A stretch of 64,000 nucleotides of DNA from Sthenelais limicola (GCA_942159475.1 OW804096.1:113930194-113994193), one strand, 5' to 3'. Shown: positions 37,304 through 49,291, counted from the stretch's first letter. A program made the numbers and translations. The notes: generated by a model not told the origin, from the sequence alone.

Positions 37304-39494
37304 TATGTTTTTTTAAGTTTCATCACCTATGTAGATGAGTCTCTGGGTGAATAATAAGATAGTGACGGGAGCCATATTTCTTTGTAGATTTACTCAATAT
37401 TGGGTTTCCTGTTGCCCACTTCTTCCCCACCCAAGCAGAAGTTTAAATTCTAATCCCGCCTAAAAGACTCCTTTCATTGGTTTCCACCGGATAATCTCTC
37501 CTAAAACCTCTGGGGAGCTTTGATTCTTCTGGATTGTTTTTATTAGAATCTGTGCATTCGAGTGAAGTAACTGATGAGGAAAGGATATGAATCCACGAAC
37601 ACAACACAATTGGCCTGAGCAACCGAAATGATTGGACAACTCACTACTTCGTTATTTATTGGAGGTACACATTGGCGCATATCATCAAGATTCATAGATT
37701 TGTAATGGATCCGATATGATGTGAGTCTTCGGCCATTGGCAAACGACAATAGAATTAGGTTAGTGTCATTTCGTTCTGAACGTCATCTGGGGGTAGATAT
37801 TGCTCATATGGAAACCCAGTGTCAGGCGGTGGTATCCAACTGCGTTCTACATTCTCCACGTTATTTAGTGTAAATGCCCTTTAGATTAACCTGTGTCCAT
37901 TATTAGCCTGACCCATACATGATAAATATTAATCATAGGCATTTCTTTTCATTCTAAATTGCTGCCATTAACATTTGTGTATGGTCATAGTATAACTAGC
38001 TTGTATCTTATAAAACTAGCATTGTCAAGTGTCGGTTGTATCTGTCAATAAGTAATTATATTATGACAGTAAGTTATGTCAATAAGGAATTATATTCATA
38101 ATAGTGTTTGTTCAGGTAGCTTCAGGTCACCTGGTGTATACATGTCGATTGACCCCATGCCCCACGAAGCAATATTGTGGACAGTGGGCAACACTTTCGG
38201 ACATAGAGGCGCCGCGAATGTAATAGGAGATGCACAGGCCATCCCAAAAGTGGCTATTGGTAGCTGTAGGAATATATTTGTGGAAACTGGCTTTCACAGG
38301 TTTCGACAGTGATGAAACCCCTCCCCGTTAAGTGCAGCGGTAGGTGAAGAATTTGCTTGGAAAGAGGAGCAGCCCTGCTGATCAAACCGAAACCTAAATG
38401 TCTTGCTCTACGCCTCAAATCTAACAATTTCTGCCGCAACTTCAAAGCGCTCTAACGACCCATTTACCTTTTTCTGTGTCCTTTTTAAATGTGTTCTGAC
38501 TGCCATTTACCAGTGCGTTTTTGTAACAACGTCTGAAATTGTGTCCTCATTAAATTGATTGAAACCACCCACATGCACTCCCGGAAAGGTAATATCATGC
38601 TTTAAGAGGGTGGAAGCTAACCTGAATTTCAAGATTAAATTCCTATTCCCGAAAGGGACAGTATTTGTTCTTTACTCTCCCTGAGGAGGTCTTAATTTTC
38701 CGATTTAATCCCGCCTCATCTGAGTTTATTTGAAGAGGATCTCAATGATGTTGGTGGGTTTATGTTGGAGATCTAACTATCGCCCCTCACTTTGCCCCAC
38801 CCATCGCTTGCCGCATCATCTCACACTCCTTCCTTGGTTTGCGGGAACCTAATTTGGCAATATTTCTTGAAATCTCTGACGTTGTAAGAAACTCATAAGG
38901 ATACCTACTAAAATAAATACCATTAACACCCCTAGCCGGTAATATATATATGCATGTATATGCTAGTGGACTAGTGTACAACTGAAGGTAGAATGCATTA
39001 AGGAACGTGGTTCCCATCATCTCCCCAATATTATGCCCTAAAATAATACTTATCAAAGATCAAATATACCTGTGTATGTTTACATACATTTATAACTTTA
39101 ATTTGAAGTTTATCAAACTTATATTCATACAAAACCTACCTTCAATTTTGGAATCGTTCTGTTGATAAATGGGCCTATGCAGTAAATGCCATCATTAATG
39201 TCATATAACAGCTACCCTTGGGTTCATCCGGAGCTATGATGATGGTAATAAACAGTAGCTTCCCAATAGGAACAAGTCATGTACAAATCCTAAGGTTTTA
39301 TATTTAACTATGTTCCTTTGGATCCTTAAATACTATGGAGCGAGTCGTCTTCCAATCACCTTATCCTTGGTTGAATACCTTTCCCCTTTTCACAACGTTG
39401 AAGCAATGCCTTTTGGTATACGAAAATGTGAAAGTAAATCAGTTCTGTGTATAACTATTTCTTAGCGTGAAATATTCCTCGAAGCACTTAATTT
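37304..39494. other. No gene recognised
   Basis: AT-rich DNA upstream of the CpG-rich promoter-like stretch. Only one short tandem duplication is seen. Confidence 0.5.
38043..38096 (+). repeat. Short tandem duplication, period 34
   Basis: TGTCAATAAGTAATTATATT (38043-38062) recurs at 38077-38096 with one change. AT-rich, non-coding. Confidence 0.6.
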
Positions 39495-39709
39495 CTGCCG
39501 CGGAGAGAGAGGGAGAGAGAGAGGGAGCGATTGAGCGAGCGAGCAACCGTCGTCCAGTGGGCTCTGCACACTGCAGTCTGCCTACTCGCATTCGAGTGAG
39601 ACACGCCGCCGAAGAAGCAGGACGTCCGTTGATTGGTCAACAACATCTTCACGTAAACCAATCAAGGTTCAAATCTAAAGCGCTCGAACACTACGTTTAG
39701 AAAGCGCAC
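39495..39709 (+). promoter_or_regulatory. CpG-rich promoter-like region
   Basis: About 14 CpG dinucleotides lie within roughly 150 bases (39498-39630), against a CpG-poor AT-rich background. It opens with a GAGAGAGAGG tract (39503-39527) and contains an inverted CCAAT box (ATTGG, 39632-39636) and a direct one (CCAAT, 39658-39662) 26 bp apart. No TATA box is seen. This is the layout of a TATA-less metazoan promoter, and it sits immediately upstream of a probable first coding exon. Confidence 0.5.
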
Positions 39710-39751
39710 ATGTCGTCTGCAATGAAAGACGAACCTTGGTTTGACCTAAAG
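39710..39751 (+). CDS. Probable first coding exon of an unidentified gene
   Basis: Fourteen codons, MSSAMKDEPWFDLK, start at an ATG preceded by GCAC (G at -4, C at -3) and by an in-frame TAG at 39698-39700. They end exactly at a good splice donor, AAG|GTAATG, in phase 0. The exon follows a CpG-rich, CCAAT-box-bearing stretch. I do not recognise the peptide and could not find the next exon with confidence. The gene would run rightwards. The longer in-frame ATG at 39467 is cut off by the TAG and is not the start. Confidence 0.4.
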
Positions 39752-41449
39752 GTAATGTAGCACTCAGATATGTACCTCTTCTATCATTTAGAATTAACGT
39801 TCGGAATTCAGTCTGAAGCATTAGCAACATATTGCAGCGATCTCAGTAGAACATACTTACGTTTGACAAAAGCCCATCTTGTTCAAGGCCCATCAAACCG
39901 CTTCACTCTCAATCAAAATATGAATGCCTCATTCCCAGACAGTGAACGTCCCTTTAGATGTAGCCCGATCTTCTTTAACTTGACGAAACAGAGTATCAGA
40001 ATATGGGCGGGTATAAATTCCCCAATTATTGCCCTATATTCACCACCTCCTTTGGTGGAAAGTAGTTCCTTAAATTTGCATAATGCGATAATGTTATCCA
40101 CTAATCGTTAATGGATTCCATCGGATATGGAATCGCTTTTGCCCACCTCATTTACAAGTATCGACTCATGAATACAGAGAGCTATGAATCTGCAGATGTG
40201 CCAGGTCCCCATCAAACCCCCTCTAACTCACATGTAAAGAGTCTATATGGACCAGGATTACTTAATTCTTTTATCCTGTTTGAATTCAGCACCAGTATTC
40301 TTCAAACACTACTTAGCTCTTCTTGATCTTTGGATACATTTCAGACATGCCTAGCATAGATGAATACAGCCTTTTGCAGGAATAAACGTAACCGTCAGCT
40401 AGTTTAAAGTATGCCATCATACCTAATGCTTCAAAAGCTCTACGTCAAATAGCCTATTATCTTTTATTTCCTTGTTTATAGAATATGTATCCAATTTATT
40501 TAAAAAATAAAGAAATAATTTACGGAACATTCTCTGTAATGTATGTACAAGTACAATAGGACCTGGTTATAGATGTATGTAGATTATCTTTTATGGTTTC
40601 TTTTTGTAATCTATATTGGCTGGAGCGGAAGGATAACCATTTGTTGCTTTGAAATTAGTAGTTGAATGACAACCTTATTTTTGAAGTCCTTCAGTGCTCA
40701 CATCACTTTGTCAATTATGCTCAATCGCCAACGTTATGGGCTATCCTCTTTTTGAAAGTCGCATCTTATAATGCTTTGGAAAGAAATGACAATGTGTGCG
40801 CCAATACGTGAAGTACATAAACTGACAGGCGTGGATGAAATTGCGTGGGAATACTTAGAAAAAAGCGTGCAAACTTTACCTTTGTGTGGGGTCTTTTTAT
40901 AAGATCCAAATTCAAGACTTTCAAGTGTCCTTCTTTTTTTGTTCCGACTTATGGCACTTATTCAGAATTTCAATAGCGGTGCATTAAATCTATGAAATAT
41001 GAAAAGAAGACAGCTGTATATTTACCATGCCCGAAGATGTGTACGTTGCACAATATCAGTTAGTGGGGCCTAGTTTGTAAACACTTGAAAGTTTGTTCTT
41101 CATCACAAACATAAAAGCCTCGGGATTAATGTTCCTCTGAACTCATATATTGCTTTTCAGAGCTTGCAATGATGTTATAATACATCTGTGCACCTTTCGC
41201 TCTTTTCTTTATATGTCAAAACATTATGGCAGCGTCAAAGGTTGTCATATATTATATATATGATATGGATTGCTCTCAAATGTGTAATATGTACATGTGA
41301 AATGATAAACATCGGAAAAAACATCTTACCTAAAAGCTCGCTTTCTAGTCAATCATCTTATCTGAGGTGTCCTACAATATCGCCCACCATGTAGGGAGAG
41401 CAGGGAAAGAAACGCTATATACAAGGAGTGTGTAATTTCTACCTATCAC
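39752..41449 (+). other. Probable first intron, no content recognised
   Basis: Follows the candidate donor at 39752. AT-rich with stops in all frames. The frames at 39770-40111 and 40111-40326 have no coding signature. Confidence 0.4.
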
Positions 41450-41670
41450 ACAAGGGACAGTAGCAGTAGCAAAGAGTGAGAGGAGAGGGAGTGCACTGTG
41501 TGGAGGGGGAGAGGAGAGAGTGAGAGTGAGAGAGACCCAAAATGCAATGGATAATGATATCGATAATTACGACATTATCCAAGTGTGAGGGGCTGGAGTG
41601 CACTGTGGAGAGAGAGAGGAAGAGGAGGAGGATAGAGACAGAGAGAGGGAGGGAGAGAGCGAGAGAGAGA
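41450..41670 (+). repeat. GA-rich low-complexity region with about 100-bp duplication
   Basis: (GA)n/GAGGA-rich DNA carrying two copies of GGAGTGCACTGTG (about 41489 and 41596). The minus-strand open frame here is Ser/Leu low complexity and is not credited. Confidence 0.65.
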
Positions 41671-41853
41671 TGAATGTATAAAGTCTTAAGAGTAAATAAA
41701 TGTATACATTTTTTCCTCACTTCCCACGACTTCTTCATAACTTACATTAAAGTGAGGCATCGTTTCTTTGGGAAAGGCAAACAACCGAAAACTGTGAAAT
41801 GTAATCCAAAAAGTAAAAAAAAATCCTTCGGACATGAAATTAGAAGAGTCCCC

Positions 41854-41892
41854 TTCTTGTTGTTGGTGTAGGCGTTTTCCTTTTGATTATTG
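41854..41892 (-). repeat. 39-bp duplicated segment, copy 1
   Basis: Near-exact match to 43941-43979 (one mismatch, CTTATTG against ATTATTG near the end). The sequences on both sides differ, so this is a short isolated duplication or the conserved core of a repeat family. Confidence 0.6.
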
Positions 41893-42140
41893 AAGGAAAA
41901 AGAAGTCGAGGCAGACAAAAGGAAATTTGTTAATAGATGGGTTACCATCTTGCTGAGCAACAGAGTAGGCAATAACAACACTTCGGAGGGTGGGGAACCA
42001 CAGGAGATGGAGAGGCCTGATCGCCTATACACCGAATGGCATGGCACATGAATGAATGGATGAATGACTTAGTTTCCTGATGCCAGGGGCGCCAATGACA
42101 ACTGTGGTTTCCTAGGTATTGTAGATTTCTCACCTCCATG

Positions 42141-42164
42141 CTGAAGAGCCCTTGAAGCCCGAAA
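42141..42164 (+). ncRNA. Hammerhead-ribozyme-like core, probably decayed
   Basis: CTGAAGA (42141-42147) and GAAA (42161-42164) match the CUGANGA and GAAA core boxes of a hammerhead ribozyme at the right distance. The closing G-C of stem II is present, and the sequence beyond can form the very short stem III (AC-GCTG-GT) typical of hammerheads in Penelope-like retroelements. Two C-C mismatches in stem II and no convincing stem I make activity unlikely. It may mark a Penelope-like element relic. Confidence 0.3.
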
Positions 42165-43599
42165 CGCTGGTATCCCAATGAACATCCCTTAACAAAAAAA
42201 ATGCACCTTTGCCCACGTTGTTTTCGGGCCGTGACTCACCTTGATTATATATTTTTATTTGAAATATCATATGGAATATACCATATCACAATACTTATAC
42301 TGCCCTCCTTTTATTTGGGACCCTTAGCTATAAACAATTCAAATATATAATTATGGTATACATATAATACATCTTTATGTAATAATCATGCCCGCCTTAG
42401 GGGATATGTGACGTCTGGTGATTATCATATTGCTGTGTCTTGTTACACCATCTGCTATGACTTCCCCCAGCCAGATCTAATCTATTGACTTTTGTTATCT
42501 TCATATTCTGGAATATGTAGATATATGTTTCACTCTGATGTTCACCAGTTACATGGTTGGGAAGTTCTATATGCATAACTTGACCTGTGCGAGTGAATCG
42601 AAATTATAGAAGAAGATATCCCCCCCCCCCTCATTTGGCAATTGATAAGTTATGGTCTGAATCTTAGCCATAGGTTAGCGTGCGGTCATTGAATATGATT
42701 ATAATGGATGCATAGAGAGCAGATGACAATGACACATCCCATGTATAAGAGACTCGCATTCCAGCCCAGCCACATATGGGGCTTCCCCCTTCTCCAACAA
42801 TGATTCCTATGCACAATTCCATATGGAATCATGGTTAATTTCTTTCTGGCGAGATCGAAATTCAGAGGAGAGGGAAAGTGTAGTGTATTGCTGTCCTTGA
42901 CTACAAAATACATTTCTTCCATAAAGTTGGCGAAGATTCCCCATCGCCATATACAAATTAATATACTTGTCGCCTCACGGATGTTAAAAAAGTATAATAT
43001 AGATGGCTTCCTCCTATCAAAGCTAATAGTAAGTGCCGCTACTTCGGGTAGATTTTTACGTGAGCTGCGAAACCCCCAATTTACCTCCGTTTACGACGTC
43101 CGAGGAATAAAATCTCCTTGGCGTATATTACCCCTCTTCCGATTCGCTTCCGAAACCTTATCACAGGCCTAATATGCTAATGGAAGAGGGGCTCTCCGAG
43201 GTGAACTACGCTGATTGGTATACATGTATATTTGATTTGAAATTAATTAGACTTTTTTTTAAAGACGTATGGGTTGTTTCCTCTATGCTGTAAGTAATTG
43301 CCTTTGCCCTATATGTCAATAATTACCAGGTCATCATTTTGTTATATTTTGGAGGCCACCAGCTTTAAAATTTTCTCAAAAAGCCTGTGTTCAACAACGT
43401 TGTCTTTTCCTTTGACAAAGTTGACTTTGAAAAGATTCAGTCTCAGTTTGTTGTCAGACATTATTATACATGTATATGTTTCGATGGTTTTATTGCAATA
43501 CAATACGCCAATACGGAAAATAGACGTTTAGACAGTAGTGCACCATGGGTCTTCTCCAGGAATTGAGAAACATCAGCATAATTTCTGTATACATAGTTC

Positions 43600-43765
43600 G
43601 GTGGTGTCGGATGTAGGTGCACTGGCGATTTTGATTGGTGGGTGTGTAGCATGATGTGGGTGCAATGTGGGTGTAGGATATGAGTGTGGGATGTAGGTGT
43701 AGGATGTGAGGTATGGTGGGGAAGTATGTTATGTGATTCATGTGTGTCTGAGTATGTATGTGTGT
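43600..43765 (+). repeat. GT-rich minisatellite
   Basis: Imperfect reiteration of GTGTGGGATGTAGGTGTAGG and shorter GTGGGTGT units. Open frames on the minus strand are His/Thr/Pro low complexity from the repeat. Confidence 0.65.
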
Positions 43766-43940
43766 TTACAATAATAAATAAAATTCAATGAGTGTTATTT
43801 TTTTTGGTGTTCAGAATACGATGTTGAGTTTTGGAGTTACTTCTCAAGTAGCCCTCTGCAGCTAATATTTGTTGCATTTTGTGTCCGATGTCCGATGTTT
43901 ATAATTTTCATTCACTCAAGAGAGATGGCGAAGAAATACA

Positions 43941-43979
43941 TTCTTGTTGTTGGTGTAGGCGTTTTCCTTTTGCTTATTG
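43941..43979 (-). repeat. 39-bp duplicated segment, copy 2
   Basis: Matches 41854-41892 at 38 of 39 positions, same orientation, about 2.1 kb apart. On the minus strand it lies directly after the stop codon of the interrupted acidic frame, so it could be a piece of a 3' untranslated region or of a repeat that landed there. Confidence 0.6.
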
Positions 43980-43980
43980 G

Positions 43981-45221
43981 CTACATCTCTTGGTGGTCTG
44001 TGGGCTTGTTGGTCTCAGTTTCATTCATGTCGGGAGCAGTCACCAAGAAGTTGTTGGTCGTTATCTGGTTGCTAGCGACGCTGGCGTTGTCTTGAGAGGG
44101 GTAGTCGTCTATTTCCGGGATCAACATAACGTTGTCATCTGTGTCTTCATCACTGCTACTGGTGTTGCTGTAGTCTGAGGAGTTGGTAACTGAATCCTCG
44201 GAGGAGTTTGTGTCAAAGCATTCTGGTTCGATTTTTACCGTTGGTTCGGACTTAGAGTAAAGGGACAGAGAGGAGTCTGGGAGTTTTATGGCTTACTCCC
44301 TGCTGATTCCCGGCCCAAAGATGAGGGGAACCTCCTGTGGTGCAAGGGGGCTTTGTGCACCATGATGGTCACCGCCGATGCCCACCCCTCTCCAGTACCT
44401 CATGGCCTAATTGAGATCTGAGCAAACTGGAGCTTAATTATTGGTACATGATTAATATAACTATTACTATTAATAATTATTATTCATACACACTGCACCC
44501 TTAAGAATATTTGCATACTTATATTTTGCATAAGTATATTTCCCATGTTGCAAGCATGATTTTGGTAGTCAAATTATCTTCCTACCATGATAAGTTATTG
44601 TTAAATTTCTTTGGAACACTTATTTGAAAACACCCTTTCTTTTCCAGATTTATATATTTCCTAATCCGTCCTAATTATTGGCATTTGAGTATGTGACTCT
44701 TAAGAACTGCAGCTATCTAATGGTATATATGCGGTTAAGGTGTCCCACAATGTCGCATGGTGGAAAAATACAAGTAAAAGTGGCGAATTTTGTGTAGTTG
44801 GTACATGATATCTCCACTTGTAGTGCATGTATTTGAACCGGGGAAGGACACTTTTTCTGCTCTTTACTATCTACTTTATGTTGTTTTAAAATAATTCTTG
44901 CACAGGTAACCAAAACTCAAAAGTTTAAAATGATTTTTTAAAATAGCAATTAAGTCGTTTATAAATGGTGAGGGGCTGCTAATGACCAGATAACAGCTAA
45001 TCACCCTGCTGAGCGGCGGAGATGATAAAACCTTTCATCTCTCTCAGTCTGTCCTCTCTGTCCCCTTTACTCTAAGGTTCGGATGTCGTTGGTTGTGGCT
45101 CATTGTAGTTGTTGTTTGGTGTTTCTGGACTAGGCGATGGGGAGCTTGGTTTGACTACACGTCTAGGAGTGGAGGGTTCTGCATTTACCACAGTAGGTCG
45201 TTTAGTTTTGGCGTTTAGTAT
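43981..45221 (-). pseudogene. Acidic Ser/Thr-rich reading frame interrupted by a DNA transposon
   Basis: Unrecognised protein. On the minus strand, 45221-45076 reads an open, Pro/Ser-rich frame (for example AEPSTPRRVVKPSSPSPSPE) up to the octamer GGTTCGGA. After the inserted element, 44250-43981 continues from the second copy of the same octamer with a VKIEPE motif (a SUMO-acceptor-like consensus), an acidic Ser/Asp/Glu tract (SSSDEDTDD) and a TAG at 43981. If the element and one octamer copy are ignored, the frame is kept across the junction. Codon use and composition are unlike the AT-rich surroundings, so this was probably the C-terminal exon of a gene or of an older mobile-element protein. 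The upstream side meets an in-frame TAA at 45222-45224 with no clear splice acceptor, so an earlier frameshift or a retrocopy is possible. As it stands the frame is broken. Confidence 0.55.
44251..45075. mobile_element. 825-bp non-autonomous DNA transposon with perfect 8-bp target-site duplication
   Basis: The left terminus TTAGAGTAAAGGGACAGAGA (from 44252, continuing GGA) matches the reverse complement of the right terminus (45052-45075) with a single one-base indel. The octamer GGTTCGGA sits immediately outside both ends (44243-44250 and 45076-45083). An 8-bp duplication is typical of hAT elements, and also occurs in P and Merlin elements. The interior is AT-rich with no long frame, so the copy depends on a transposase elsewhere. 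It interrupts an otherwise continuous minus-strand reading frame. Confidence 0.8.
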
Positions 45222-45697
45222 TTAGTTGCTTGGCCAAGATAGAGACCAATGTAGGGATGCAGCTAACGCAGAAAGAACTGTTCAAAATGTATGCTTTCCT
45301 TATAATGATATATTCAAGAATTAAATGAAAATAGAAAAACAGAAACGTCTATCGCCCTGTTAAAGTGACACTTCTCACTGTTGAGGGCTAGATTATCGAG
45401 TAGCGGAATTTCTACTTCATTTTCTAGTATTTGGTTCACCATACCCTCCTAAATAACTCCTGTGGATATCAAAACTCTAACATTCATATTATATCAGATA
45501 TGTGGTAAAATAGAGAGCAAAATCGTTTTGGCTTTCCAATCCAATATTCAAACTGTCAGTTGGGATGACATCTGGAATTATGTAACACCCAGGTCGGCAC
45601 TGGTCAGTACAAAGGGCATTCTGCCACCAGGGCTAAATCTGGCAGCACCTCCTGGTCTCCAAAGCCATTTCCTCATGGATTTGACATGGGTTTATGT

Positions 45698-45723
45698 TCT
45701 GACCCATTCATTACACATATTCA
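45698..45723 (+). repeat. Repeat family E anchor, copy 2
   Basis: Exact match to 19394-19419. The AGCCACTTTAAG block recurs here at about 45845-45857, roughly 130 bases on, so this copy has extra sequence between the blocks. Confidence 0.6.
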
Positions 45724-46236
45724 CTAATCATTGAATAAAAACGCAATGCTGATATTCAATACTTCAGATATTGCTATACCTATTATATATGATTACACTG
45801 ACAAAGTTTCACACTATTCCATGACTACTTATTTTAACTATCTTAGCCACTTTAAGAAACCTCCACAGAATCTACTTCGAAGACACCCTTTGATGCATGG
45901 CCATGCCTGAATTGATGAGATAGATGGGGAGAAGGTCGGCTACTGTTTGTTTAGTTATGCAATGCTGCTAATGAGGCTTACCTCGTTCCGGTGGGAGACT
46001 GTTTAATGAGCTATACAGGCTTTGATGGCACGTGTGTGACTTCTTACAACACAGGAGGGCCTCTGAAATAGGAATGCCCTTCCATGAATGTGGCAGCTTA
46101 AAGTTAAATAATAATCTAGTGGTGTTTCCTGCTGTATACTTTCATCTTTCTAAATGTAGTCGTCTTAACATGAACAAAAGTGATACTGTATGTAATATCA
46201 AAACCTCAATAAGTATGTGCCATTATTATCGGCTAA

Positions 46237-46457
46237 GTAGGCCCACACTGGGACCTGTGCATGGGTTTTGAATGGCTTCTCACGCACGGACATCGCTAAA
46301 AAATGGTAGCTCACACTGTGTCAGTGCGTTGAAATTGTGTGAGGCCTACCTTGGATCCGTGCATTTGAATGGCAATTTCCTGATACATCGAAAAAGATTA
46401 GGTGTCCCAGCATGGTGCCCCATGCACGGATTGTCTCTCGCACCAGTGTGGGCCTAC
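46237..46457. mobile_element. 221-bp MITE with 15-bp perfect ends
   Basis: GTAGGCCCACACTGG (46237-46251) is inverted exactly as CCAGTGTGGGCCTAC (46443-46457). Inside, GTGCATGGG, CGCACGGA, TCCGTGCAT and CCATGCACGGA alternate orientation, so several sub-hairpins are possible. It is GC-richer than its flanks. Open frames across it are incidental. Confidence 0.75.
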
Positions 46458-47377
46458 CTTTAAGGCTCAAAATTTAATTATTTTAAGTTTTACAAAATGC
46501 CTTCGACACTTGGATTGTCGAGCCAGTTTTTTTACTTCTTATAGGAATCTGACCATTTGCTAAACGTTTTGCGTGGAAAATATAGGAGATATTATTTTTA
46601 TTGGCACTTTTGGGGGGGAAAATGGCTAAAATCACAGGAAGCCTACGTCGCGGTATTAAAGTCTGTAAAAAGAATATATATGAAATTACCCCCAATAGGG
46701 GTAACTATTATGATGTGCATATAAAGCCAATGATATTCATGAAAGAGACGCTGTGTTTCGCACAGAATTTCTTGGATTCATCCCACTTATGAGCCCTAAA
46801 ACATTCTCAAGATGGTCATATTCTTGAGACCTAACTATTAACAATTTTTATTCACATTATATTTACGCACCAATTTACCATATATAGCCAAGCGAACCAA
46901 TTGTTGCTTATGTATTCTACACCCTGTCTATTTTGCTGTGAACGAATGTCCTGCCTGTGTTTGTTTCTTCCAGAACTTATTTTTAATTAAACTTCTCCCC
47001 AGCTATATGTCATTTAGGAGAATGACTGCATAATAAGAAGGGGATACTCTCAGACAATATTTGATCAATTCTAGATCGCTATTTAAACCCTAAAAACCTT
47101 GTTTTGTTATGTAATATGCAGTAACATTGTATCATCATAAGTTATGCAATTGTTTAATTAAACATAACTTTTAGGGTCTCATGTACTCTTCTAGGTTAAT
47201 TACATTGCGTAATATGGTATAATTATGATATGTAATTAATGTATATTATGTAGTTTTACCCGTCAAATAACATCCCTACTTTATATCAAGGTATTAACAT
47301 GATGTACATGGATAAGTTCAAGGGTTCAAATGCCCGTGATTGTCTTATATAGTAGGCACTGCAGAGTTATTAAAGCT

Positions 47378-47457
47378 GCAGGTGAGCGGCGATTTAAGTA
47401 CTTGGCTCCCACAGCTCCCACAGACAGTTTGAGGGGAGCGATTTTTCGCTCACCTGC
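47378..47457. repeat. 80-bp foldback with GCAGGTGAGCG ends
   Basis: GCAGGTGAGCG (47378-47388) and CGCTCACCTGC (47447-47457) are exact inverted repeats. The loop carries a CTCCCACAG tandem pair. Small MITE or structured site. Confidence 0.55.
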
Positions 47458-48879
47458 TTTTGTAAACATAAAACCTGGCTAACTCGCCTAAAAAGAAGAA
47501 TGTCTATACTAATTCTTCTTTAGCCATTTTAATAAGTAGCCTGCAACTACCAACTTACTCCATATACTACTAACTAAACGCAATATGACGAATCCGGGGA
47601 AAGCATAGACTAGCCATACTCATCCTCTTGTAGAAATAGCGGACAATCTCTTCAACAGCCCCTATATTATAATGATGAGTAGGCAAAGAGTTCTATAGAA
47701 TTGGATAGGGTGCTCTATCTTCTATCTCTATTTCTTATCTTCATAGGTGTATATATATATTATTATATATGTTTCCATTATTAGTGGCATATACTTAAAA
47801 AGGGCGTCATCAATACAATCTTTCATATTGCTATAAGGTTCAAGCGCTCTAAATTAGCCATAGTTTGCTTGTTCTAAAAAATCTATAATCATAATTATTC
47901 TGAAACCTGTGAATACAATTGCAAGTTAAAGTTGTAAGTTTGTAATACCAATTGCCCAATTAAATATGTAACTTGGAATGCAGTGTAGACCTATTTGCCA
48001 AGGCATGTCCCGAAAATGTTCCGCAGAATTATCGTAAAAATCGAATTTTTTAGGGTATGCAAGTTTCTTTAGGACACATTTGATATTCTAGTTGAAACGA
48101 AAAGAAGGGAGTTGAGAATCGCTGTCTAATTTGTATATAATAAATGCTTGAGACACATTATTGATGAATAGGAAAGAGTAAAGGGGTGGGGTGGGAAGGC
48201 TAACACGGGGTTTTCAGATTGGGTGCACTCGTATAATTTCATCAGCTAGGTTATAAGTCAGGTCTGGTGTCAATATAATCATCAATGGATTGGGTTAGAA
48301 TTCAAAACTGTGCTTCGTTTTAATCAGTACCAAGTGACATGTGGTTGAACAGCCAGTGCAATGGCAATTCGAGAAACTACAAACTAAAAAGCAAATAAAG
48401 CAAATTTACCAGTTGGGCAATTTGAATACACTGCGTTCTGCTGGTCGACCTTAGACTGCCATCTTGAATGACAATTGGTAGGAAATTCAAATAACACCTA
48501 GATATGCATAGCTGTAAGGGTCCTAGTGGAAACTAAAGTTTTGGTTTTTACCCAATTTTTGACACCAATGTGTCAGATTTGCGTTAATCAAATTAGATGA
48601 TATCATACTGATATACAAGACAAAATCAATGCCTGTTTACTATAGCTGTGACCTAGCACTGCATGAAAGTTACATAGCACTGACCTGGGTAATACCTGCA
48701 TGAGACTTTCTTTTGTACAACGGTTTTATTTCATGAAGTAGACAATCAAAACTCCTGCATAAGACTTTAAGGGGCCAAGGGAGAGTGAGGATGGCAAAAG
48801 GCCCACTTAAAGGGACCCCATTTTCTAATGCTACTGCTAGTATGTACCTGAAATCGGTGTACGTTTCCCTTGGAAATAG

Positions 48880-48943
48880 AAATTGTTGTTATTGTTGTCG
48901 TTAAAAGCTTAATTGCTTGATAAATAAATTGATTGATCGATTG
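48880..48943 (+). mobile_element. LINE-like 3' end with (TTGA)n tail
   Basis: A TTGTTGTTATTGTTGTCG tract, then AATAAA (48923-48928), then TTGATTGATCGATTG. The order fits a plus-strand non-LTR 3' end. The 5' limit is unknown. Confidence 0.35.
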
Positions 48944-49291
48944 TTAAGCTCCTATATTTCGATGAGTGAGAGGGAGTGACTATGTCATTGACTGATTTGG
49001 GATTAAAGAAAAGACCTTTATGTCTCAAAGCATACTCTTTTTTATGAGGAAAATTGATTCTAAGAAAAAGGTATCGTCTTAAATATGGACTCACTTCTTC
49101 TGATGACATTCCTCGTTTCTGTATAAATGTTCCCGATCTCATTTGTATTTCCCATGAAACTATTTTCTATCAGCATAATGATCAGTCGAGTGGTTCTTTT
49201 ATATCATGGTCATAAGAAACGTCGAATTTCATGCTATTTTTTCGTCAATCATGTCATGTTTCCTTATAATAATGGTGATTGCAATAATTAG

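Noticed and set aside
41439..41738. Minus-strand 99-codon Ser/Leu-rich frame
   Set aside because: Translation of the GA-rich low-complexity repeat.
43895..44178. Plus-strand hydrophobic frame (MAKKYILVVGVGVFLLLIGY...) resembling a membrane protein
   Set aside because: It is antisense to the better-supported acidic minus-strand frame. Runs of Asn/Asp/Thr codons on one strand read as Val/Leu/Ile on the other.
47318..47334. GGGTTCAAATGCCC resembling a tRNA T-arm
   Set aside because: No A box or acceptor stem upstream; isolated match.
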